Below are positions 7,681-11,479 of a stretch of 11,479 bases of DNA, one piece after another. Origin of the DNA: an uncultured Actinoplanes sp. GTDB lineage: Bacteria; Actinomycetota; Actinomycetes; Mycobacteriales; Micromonosporaceae. The first letter of the stretch is position 1. Each line of letters starts with the position of its first letter. Location of the stretch: positions 1 to 11,479 of the forward strand of contig CAKUMG010000095.1 of assembly GCA_934667465.1 (NCBI GenBank), in the 5' to 3' direction. The translations under genes were made by a program, and so were the position numbers. The notes beneath the pieces are model-generated. The model saw only the letters and a program-made list of their open reading frames with translations, was not told the DNA's origin and searched no databases.

Positions 7681-7696
7681 AGTGACATGTGTCACT
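7681..7696. promoter_or_regulatory. Operator-like 16-bp dyad upstream of egtA
   Basis: AGTGACA-TG-TGTCACT has perfect 7-bp arms around a 2-base centre. It stands 136 bp before the egtA start, just beyond the sigma-gene terminator, in the only sizeable gap upstream of the egt operon. The AT content and symmetry suit a dimeric repressor or activator better than a terminator. A separate GC-only hairpin (GCCCGG/CCGGGC, 7642-7656) lies between it and egtA. A weak -10-like TAGTGT (minus strand, 7600-7595) has no recognisable -35 partner. No regulator gene is adjacent, so the protein that might bind is unknown. Confidence 0.45.
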
Positions 7697-7706
7697 GAAC
7701 ACGATC

Positions 7707-7737
7707 AGGCCCGGCACCCCTGTGGGGTACCGGGCCT
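7707..7737 (-). terminator. Terminator after the sigma-factor gene
   Basis: A 14-bp stem, AGGCCCGGCACCCC against GGGGTACCGGGCCT, has one G-T type mismatch and a 3-base loop. It begins 20 bases past the sigma-factor stop on the minus strand. There is no T-run, as usual in actinobacteria. It should largely separate the sigma transcript from the egt operon. Confidence 0.75.
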
Positions 7738-7756
7738 GGAGCGACATCGTCGTGCG

Positions 7757-8566
7757 TTACAGCGTGGCGTCCAGCTGGCCGCGCAGCTTGGTCAGTGCCT
7801 TGGTGAGCAGGCGGCTGACGTGCATCTGGCTGATCCCGATCTGGTCGGCGATCTGCGACTGGGTCAGGTTGCCGTAGAAACGCAGCGTGAGGATCTTCTG
7901 CTCGCGCTCGTCCAGGGTGGCCAGGGCCGGGCCGAGGGCGACGCGGGTCTCGGCGAGTTCGAACTCGTGGTCCTCGCCGCCGAGGGTGTCGCCGAGCTCG
8001 GTGGTGCCGTCGGCGCTGATCGGGGTCGACAGGCTGGTGGCGTTGTAGGCGCGGGCGCCTTCGAGGCCCTCCAGGACCTCTTCCTCGGTCACGCCGAGGT
8101 GCACCGAGATGTCGGCGACCGTCGGCGAGCGGCCGAGGCTGTGGGTCAGGGTGCTGTTGGCCTCGGTGATGGCCAGGCGCAGCTCCTGCAGGCGGCGGGG
8201 CACGCGCACCGACCACGTACGGTCGCGGAAGTGGCGCTTGATCTCGCCGATGATGGTCGGGATCGCGTAGCCCGCGAAGTCGACGCCGCGCTCGGGGTCG
8301 AACTTGTCGACGGCCTTGATCAGCCCGACGGTCGCGGTCTGGTAGAGGTCGTCGGTGGGCTCGCCGCGCCCGGAGTAGCGGTGTGCGAGGTGGCGCGCCA
8401 GCGGCAGCCACGCCTCGATCGCCCGGTCCCGCAGCGACGCGCGCGAGGGGTGGCCGACGGGCATCGCGGCCATGGCGTTCAGCAGGTCAGCAGCACTGTC
8501 CGCAGGGGCCTCGCTGATCTTCGCCGGCGTGGTCTCGGTCTTCTCGGTCGACTGGGTGACAGTCAT
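7757..8566 (-). CDS. RNA polymerase sigma factor, SigB/SigF/SigG family
   Basis: The 269-residue alternative sigma-70 factor directs RNA polymerase to stress or development promoters. Region 2 spans about 45-125 with DLYQTATVGLIKAVDKFD, the -10-binding core FAGYAIPTIIGEIKRHFRD and a W-x-V-R-V-P-RR end. Region 3 is about 128-190 (LGRSPTVADISVHLGVTEEEV). Region 4 is about 212-262, with the -35 helix-turn-helix LTQSQIADQIGISQMHVSRLL at 234-254. The acidic, Thr/Ser/Ala-rich first 35 residues are typical of the actinobacterial members. GGGAGG lies 8 bases before the ATG. In this family activity is usually held by an anti-sigma kinase (RsbW/UsfX type) encoded next door, but none is present on either side here. 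Terminators or gaps flank it, so it is probably monocistronic. Which paralogue it is cannot be settled by eye. Confidence 0.93.
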   Translation of the reverse strand: MTVTQSTEKTETTPAKISEAPADSAADLLNAMAAMPVGHPSRASLRDRAIEAWLPLARHLAHRYSGRGEPTDDLYQTATVGLIKAVDKFDPERGVDFAGYAIPTIIGEIKRHFRDRTWSVRVPRRLQELRLAITEANSTLTHSLGRSPTVADISVHLGVTEEEVLEGLEGARAYNATSLSTPISADGTTELGDTLGGEDHEFELAETRVALGPALATLDEREQKILTLRFYGNLTQSQIADQIGISQMHVSRLLTKALTKLRGQLDATL

Positions 8567-8703
8567 TCCGTGTTCCTCCCTGGCACCCGTTCCGGAGAGC
8601 CGGCCCGGTGTGGTGCGCCGGGCCCGGTCGGGCGGGGTGTCGCTATCGGCTTGGCGTTCGACGGGTCCGTGCGGAGCGCCGTCGTGCGCCCGTGCTTGGC
8701 CGT

Positions 8704-8726
8704 TCGGATATGACGACCTTATCCGA
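8704..8726. repeat. Inverted repeat TCGGATA / TATCCGA
   Basis: Perfect 7-bp arms at 8704-8710 and 8720-8726 are separated by 9 bases. The arm centres are 16 bp apart, about one and a half helical turns. It could be an operator or a short RNA hairpin in the leader of the sigma gene. Confidence 0.4.
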
Positions 8727-8736
8727 GAGGGCGAGC

Positions 8737-8763
8737 CGTGACTAGCCGAAAGTATGAGTCACG
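8737..8763. repeat. Inverted repeat CGTGACT / AGTCACG
   Basis: Perfect 7-bp arms at 8737-8743 and 8757-8763 have a 13-bp spacer. The centres lie 20 bp apart, two helical turns, so both half-sites face the same side of the DNA. Its GTGAC core also occurs in the dyad upstream of egtA (7681-7696), though the spacing differs. Confidence 0.4.
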
Positions 8764-8797
8764 TTATGTAGTCGTGCGAACACTTGCGTTTCTTGCG

Positions 8798-8828
8798 GTG
8801 TTCACCCGACTTTGTAGTGTTTCACCCG
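8798..8828. repeat. Direct repeat GTGTTCACCCG / GTGTTTCACCCG
   Basis: The copies at 8798-8808 and 8817-8828 differ by one extra T. Their TTCACCCG cores start exactly 20 bp apart, suggesting tandem binding sites on one face of the helix, upstream of the sigma gene and just downstream of the LURP-one gene. Confidence 0.45.
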
Positions 8829-8866
8829 GTCCACCGAAGGGTGACGTTGTGGCATGCACCACGCGA

Positions 8867-9376
8867 TCAATCCTTCTTGCCATCCTCCTCTTTCTTCTTC
8901 TCCTCGCGTTCCAGGGCCAGGTCCAGGGCGAGCACGCTGCCGATGACGAGCAGCGGGTCGACGTTCCCGGAGACCCGGACCGCGTAGGTGTCGCGGATCG
9001 TCAGCCAGCGCTTCGACACCGCGGCCACCTCGTCGCCGCCGAGTTCGATCACGTACTCGTGGTCGAGCAGGTTGCCCTTCATGGTCAGGTCGTCCGGGCC
9101 TGGCACGTCGATCGTGAACTTGTCCCGGAACGGGGTGAACAACTTCTTCCGGACCTCCGCCGCCTTCTCGCCCCCGATCCGGATCTCGTAGGTCGGACGG
9201 AGCGCTACCAGCTGCCGGTGGACGCTGGCGACCTCGGTGCCCGACGGGTCCTCGATCGTGACCTTGTCGCGCACGCTGAGGACCTTGCCGTCCACGTGGT
9301 AAAGCTTCGTGCCGTGCTCGTCCAGCACGTCGAAGTCGTCGCCGATGGAGAAGAACTTTTCGCGAATCACAAACAT
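8867..9376 (-). CDS. LURP-one-related (tubby-like fold) protein
   Basis: The 169-residue protein matches the LOR/LURP-one family (Pfam LOR, DUF567), a tubby-like beta-barrel around a central helix. Visible marks are the opening MFVIREKFFSIGDDFDVLDEHG, repeated strand motifs GKVLSVRDKVTIEDPSGTEVASV (29-52) and YEIRIGG (63-69), GNLLDHEYVIELGGDEVAAVSKRWLTIRDTYAVRV (101-135), and the hydrophobic helix at about 140-156 that fills the barrel. It ends with an extremely charged tail (157-169, nearly all E, K, D and R), which is unusual. No enzymatic residues are known for the family; plant members act in defence and the bacterial role is unknown. The ATG at 9376 fits the family start, but there is no Shine-Dalgarno. 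An upstream GTG (9412) would place a terminator stem inside the gene and is rejected. It may be translated from a leaderless mRNA. Confidence 0.88.
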   Translation of the reverse strand: MFVIREKFFSIGDDFDVLDEHGTKLYHVDGKVLSVRDKVTIEDPSGTEVASVHRQLVALRPTYEIRIGGEKAAEVRKKLFTPFRDKFTIDVPGPDDLTMKGNLLDHEYVIELGGDEVAAVSKRWLTIRDTYAVRVSGNVDPLLVIGSVLALDLALEREEKKKEEDGKKD

Positions 9377-9393
9377 GGGGTGGATTGTGCTAC

Positions 9394-9429
9394 CCCGGCG
9401 GGCGGACCGCACCCGGTCCGCCCGCCGGG
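9394..9429 (-). terminator. Strong terminator hairpin between the alcohol dehydrogenase and LURP-one genes
   Basis: CCCGGCGGGCGGACCG and CGGTCCGCCCGCCGGG are perfect 16-bp arms with a 4-base CACC loop, starting 14 bases past the dehydrogenase stop on the minus strand. No T-run follows. Oddly, only 17 bases separate it from the ATG of the next gene, so that gene's promoter must overlap the hairpin or else the hairpin must be bypassed. Confidence 0.85.
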
Positions 9430-9443
9430 CCCGAGGAGGAAGG

Positions 9444-10628
9444 TCAGGGCTTGAGGACGACCTTGATGCAGCCGTCCTCCTTCTTCTTGAAGATGTCGTA
9501 CGCGTGCGGCGCCTCCTCCAGCGGCACGCGGTGGGTGACCAGGTCGTCGACGCCGAGCGGGTCGCCGTCGCCGGTGAGCAGCGGCGTGATCTCGTCCACC
9601 CACTGCTTCACGTGCGCCTGGCCCATCCGCAGGGTCACGCCCTTGTCGAAGAGGTCGAACATCGGGATCGGGTCGGCCTGACCGCCGTAGACGCCGACGA
9701 TCGAGACCGTGCCGGCCCGGCGGACCGCGGCGAAGGCGGTGCGCAGCGCGCCCATCCGGTCCACGCCCGCGGTGTCGATCGCCTTGCGCGCGATGGCGTC
9801 GGGCAGCATTCCGGCCGCCTTCTGCGCGAACTCCTGGAACGGCGTGCCGTGCGCCTCCATGCCGACGGCCTCGATCACGCTGTCCGCGCCCCGGCCGTTC
9901 GTCATCTCCAGCACCGCGCCGGGCACGTCGTCGACCTCGTCGAAGTTGAGCACCTCGATGCCGTTGCGCTGCGCCATGGCCAGCCGCTCGGGCACGTTGT
10001 CGGTCGCGATGACCCGCTCCGCGCCGAGGTGACGGGCGATCCGCGCGGTCATCTGGCCGATCGGGCCGAGGCCGGTGACGAACGCCGTACCACCCGGCTC
10101 GATGTCCGCCCACTTGGCGGCCTGCCACGACGTGGTCAGCACGTCGGACAGGAAGAGGAAGCGCTCGTCGGGGATGCCGTCCGGCACCTTGATCGGGCCG
10201 AAGTGCGCCTGCGGCACGCGCAGGTACTCGGCCTGGCCGCCGGGAACCTGCCCGTACAGCTTGGTGTAGCCGAACAGCGAAGCGCCCTTCTGGTGCTCCT
10301 TCACCTGCGTGGTCTCGCACTGCGCGAAGTAGCCCTTGCGGCACATGAAGCAGTGACCACAGGAAATGTTGAACGGGATCACGACCCGGTCGCCCGGGCG
10401 GATGTGGGTGACCTCCGGCCCGACCTCCTCGACGATGCCCATCGGCTCGTGTCCGAGCACGTCGCCCTGGTCGAGATACGGCCCGAGAACGTCGTAGAGG
10501 TGCAGGTCGGAGCCGCAGATGGCGGTGGAGGTGACCTTGATGATCGCGTCCGTGGGCTCCTGGATCTTCGGGTCCGGGACGTCCTCCACGGACACCTTCG
10601 AGGTGCCCTGCCAAGTAAGCGCTCGCAT
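9444..10628 (-). CDS. Zinc-dependent alcohol dehydrogenase (glutathione-independent formaldehyde-dehydrogenase-like)
   Basis: The 394-residue medium-chain dehydrogenase oxidises an alcohol or aldehyde adduct with NAD(P). The catalytic zinc site is Cys38 (ICGSDLH) with GHE (His60-Glu61). The structural zinc site is complete: Cys90, Cys93, Cys96 and Cys104 (ISCGHCFMCRKGYFAQC). The Rossmann motif TGLGPIGQ (185-192) is followed by Asp210 at the end of the second strand, which favours NAD over NADP. The inserted segment with GYTKLYGQVPGGQAEYLRVP and the long C-terminal domain (GVYGGQADPIPMFDLFDKGVTLRMG) are typical of the FDH-like/Tdh-like subgroup rather than MscR or classical Adh. GGAGG lies just upstream of the ATG at 10628. 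It is followed by its own terminator and diverges from the short-chain dehydrogenase gene. The substrate cannot be read from sequence. Confidence 0.92.
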   Translation of the reverse strand: MRALTWQGTSKVSVEDVPDPKIQEPTDAIIKVTSTAICGSDLHLYDVLGPYLDQGDVLGHEPMGIVEEVGPEVTHIRPGDRVVIPFNISCGHCFMCRKGYFAQCETTQVKEHQKGASLFGYTKLYGQVPGGQAEYLRVPQAHFGPIKVPDGIPDERFLFLSDVLTTSWQAAKWADIEPGGTAFVTGLGPIGQMTARIARHLGAERVIATDNVPERLAMAQRNGIEVLNFDEVDDVPGAVLEMTNGRGADSVIEAVGMEAHGTPFQEFAQKAAGMLPDAIARKAIDTAGVDRMGALRTAFAAVRRAGTVSIVGVYGGQADPIPMFDLFDKGVTLRMGQAHVKQWVDEITPLLTGDGDPLGVDDLVTHRVPLEEAPHAYDIFKKKEDGCIKVVLKP

Positions 10629-10753
10629 CTGTCCTCCTGCATTCGTCGTCGCCTCGAACGGTGCCCCGGGATCGGCCGGATATGCATTTCTGTGCGTGAT
10701 TACTTGGCGGGTTCCGGGGCACCCCTTCCCGGACGAACCAGGAAGGCGGAACC
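10629..10753. promoter_or_regulatory. Divergent promoter region between the two dehydrogenase genes
   Basis: This 125-bp spacer must hold start signals for both the zinc dehydrogenase (-) and the short-chain dehydrogenase (+). Its middle (about 10680-10706) is AT-rich. It is flanked by a perfect 10-bp inverted repeat, GGTGCCCCGG (10660-10669) and CCGGGGCACC (10714-10723), with 44 bases between the arms. A smaller TCCGGG/CCCGGA repeat lies at 10713-10733. Shine-Dalgarno sites are GGAGG for the minus gene and GGAAGG, 7 bases before the ATG, for the plus gene. I see no consensus -10/-35 pair. Confidence 0.55.
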
Positions 10754-11479
10754 ATGACGACCACACCCACCGGGAACGAGTTCGCAGTGGTGACCGGTGC
10801 CTCCAGCGGCATCGGGTACGAGCTGGCACGGCAGTTCGCCGAGCACGGATACGACCTGCTGATCGCGGCCGAGGACGAGGGGATCGACGAGGCCGCCACG
10901 GTGCTGCGCCGGGACGGCCAGAACCAGGTCACGGCCGTCCGGACCGACCTTGCGACCTTCGACGGTGTCGAGACGCTGTACGCCGAGATCCGCGCCACCG
11001 GCCGACCGGTGGCCGCCATCGCGATCAACGCGGGCCGCGGCATCGGCGGCGACTTCGCCCGCGACACCAACCTCGAGGACGAACTCAACGTCATCGACGT
11101 CAACGTCACCTCGACGGTGCACCTGGCCAAGCGGGTGCTGCCCGACCTGATCGAGCAGGGTGGCGGCAAGGTGCTCTTCACCTCGTCGATCGCGTCGATG
11201 ATGCCCGGCACCTACCAGGCCGTCTACAACGCGTCGAAGTCGTTCGTGCAGTCCTTCGCCGAGGGCGTGCGTGCCGAACTCAAGGACACCGGCGTCACGG
11301 TCACCTCGCTGATGCCCGGCCCCACGGACACCAACTTCTTCCACCGCGCCGACATGGACGACACCAACGTCGGCTCGAGCAAGAAGGACGACCCGGCCCA
11401 GGTCGCGGCGCAGGGCTTCGAGGCGCTGATGAAGGGCGAGGAGAAGGTCGTCGCCGGCTCGCTCAAGACCAAGGTGCAA
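10754..11479 (+). CDS. Short-chain dehydrogenase/reductase (3' partial)
   Basis: A classical SDR, cut by the right edge after 242 residues. The Rossmann glycine motif VTGASSGIG is at 13-21, NAG at 92-94, the catalytic Ser145 in FTSSIAS, and Tyr158/Lys162 in AVYNASKSF; PGP (188-190) closes the cofactor site. The family uses NAD(P)H to reduce or oxidise carbonyl or hydroxyl groups; the substrate is unknown. No basic residue directly follows the glycine motif, so cofactor preference is open. The ATG at 10754 has GGAAGG 7 bases upstream. It diverges from the zinc dehydrogenase and may share control with it through the inverted repeat between them. Typical members are 250-280 residues, so only a short tail should be missing. 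Confidence 0.93.
   Translation, partial: MTTTPTGNEFAVVTGASSGIGYELARQFAEHGYDLLIAAEDEGIDEAATVLRRDGQNQVTAVRTDLATFDGVETLYAEIRATGRPVAAIAINAGRGIGGDFARDTNLEDELNVIDVNVTSTVHLAKRVLPDLIEQGGGKVLFTSSIASMMPGTYQAVYNASKSFVQSFAEGVRAELKDTGVTVTSLMPGPTDTNFFHRADMDDTNVGSSKKDDPAQVAAQGFEALMKGEEKVVAGSLKTKVQ

Larger units (their letters stand above)
8567..8866 (-). promoter_or_regulatory. Repeat-rich leader/promoter region of the sigma-factor gene
   Basis: This 300-bp gap between the LURP-one gene and the sigma gene holds no convincing open frame. Its distal half (about 8700-8850) is visibly richer in A/T than any neighbour, as expected for a promoter. It contains an inverted repeat TCGGATA/TATCCGA (8704-8726), an inverted repeat CGTGACT/AGTCACG (8737-8763) and a direct repeat TTCACCCG (8801-8808 and 8821-8828). 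I could not find a clear SigB-type (GGGTAY) or housekeeping -10/-35 pair on the minus strand, so no start site is proposed. The proximal GC-rich part (8580-8700) would be a long untranslated leader. Confidence 0.55.

Noticed and set aside
7546..7695. Upstream GTG start (7695) for egtA
   Set aside because: The added 50 residues have no family similarity, cross an operator-like dyad, and the ATG at 7545 has a perfect AGGAGG at the right distance.
8705..8712. Octamer CGGATATG shared with 10677-10684, upstream of two minus-strand genes
   Set aside because: Two intergenic regions of 300 and 125 bp have a substantial chance of sharing one octamer, and the distances to the two starts differ widely (139 versus 49 bp).
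9377..9412. GTG start at 9412 for the LURP-one protein
   Set aside because: It would put half of a perfect 16-bp terminator stem inside the coding region and add residues before the usual family N-terminus.
8738..9454. Plus-strand frame with a leucine-rich stretch resembling a membrane helix
   Set aside because: The Leu run is the antisense of the Glu/Lys-rich tail of the LURP-one gene; the rest is shadow sequence without a ribosome-binding site.

Overview
The window is very GC-rich with strongly G/C-ending codons. It carries a full mycobacterial-type ergothioneine operon and a SigB/SigF-type sigma factor, so it most likely comes from the chromosome of a high-GC actinomycete. A Micromonosporaceae member such as Actinoplanes is my guess from protein style, not something I could search. 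No tRNA, rRNA, CRISPR array, insertion sequence or phage gene was seen.

Layout from left to right. Bases 1-1590 (+) hold the C-terminal part of a membrane-anchored sulfatase/phosphoglycerol-transferase-like enzyme, cut by the left edge. Bases 1591-2143 are a gene-free stretch with two overlapping, opposite-strand remnants of broken genes (a frameshifted quinone-oxidoreductase tail and an unrecognised fragment) and a strong hairpin downstream of the next operon. Bases 2144-7545 (-) are a compact five-gene operon, egtA-egtB-egtC-egtD-egtE in transcription order, with every junction overlapping by 1 or 4 bases. Bases 7546-7756 are a regulatory gap with a 16-bp dyad and a terminator. Bases 7757-8566 (-) encode a stand-alone SigB/SigF-family sigma factor. 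Bases 8567-8866 are a relatively AT-rich leader with several phased short repeats. Bases 8867-9376 (-) encode a small LURP-one-related (tubby-like fold) protein, preceded by a 16-bp-stem terminator only 17 nt from its start codon. Bases 9444-10628 (-) encode a zinc-dependent alcohol dehydrogenase. It is divergent, across a 125-bp spacer with a 10-bp inverted repeat, from a short-chain dehydrogenase (10754 to the right edge, +).

How the genes work together. EgtA joins glutamate and cysteine. EgtD trimethylates histidine to hercynine. EgtB couples the two by iron-dependent oxidative C-S bond formation. EgtC removes the glutamyl group. EgtE, a PLP lyase, releases ergothioneine. All five enzymes have their expected active-site residues, so the pathway looks complete and functional. 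The general-stress sigma factor just upstream and the two dehydrogenases suggest a redox/stress neighbourhood, but only the egt genes form a demonstrable functional unit. I found no convincing new multi-gene system. The most interesting unexplained signals are non-coding: the repeat-dense leader before the sigma gene, the dyad before egtA, the terminator touching the LURP-one start, and the gene graveyard after the egt operon.
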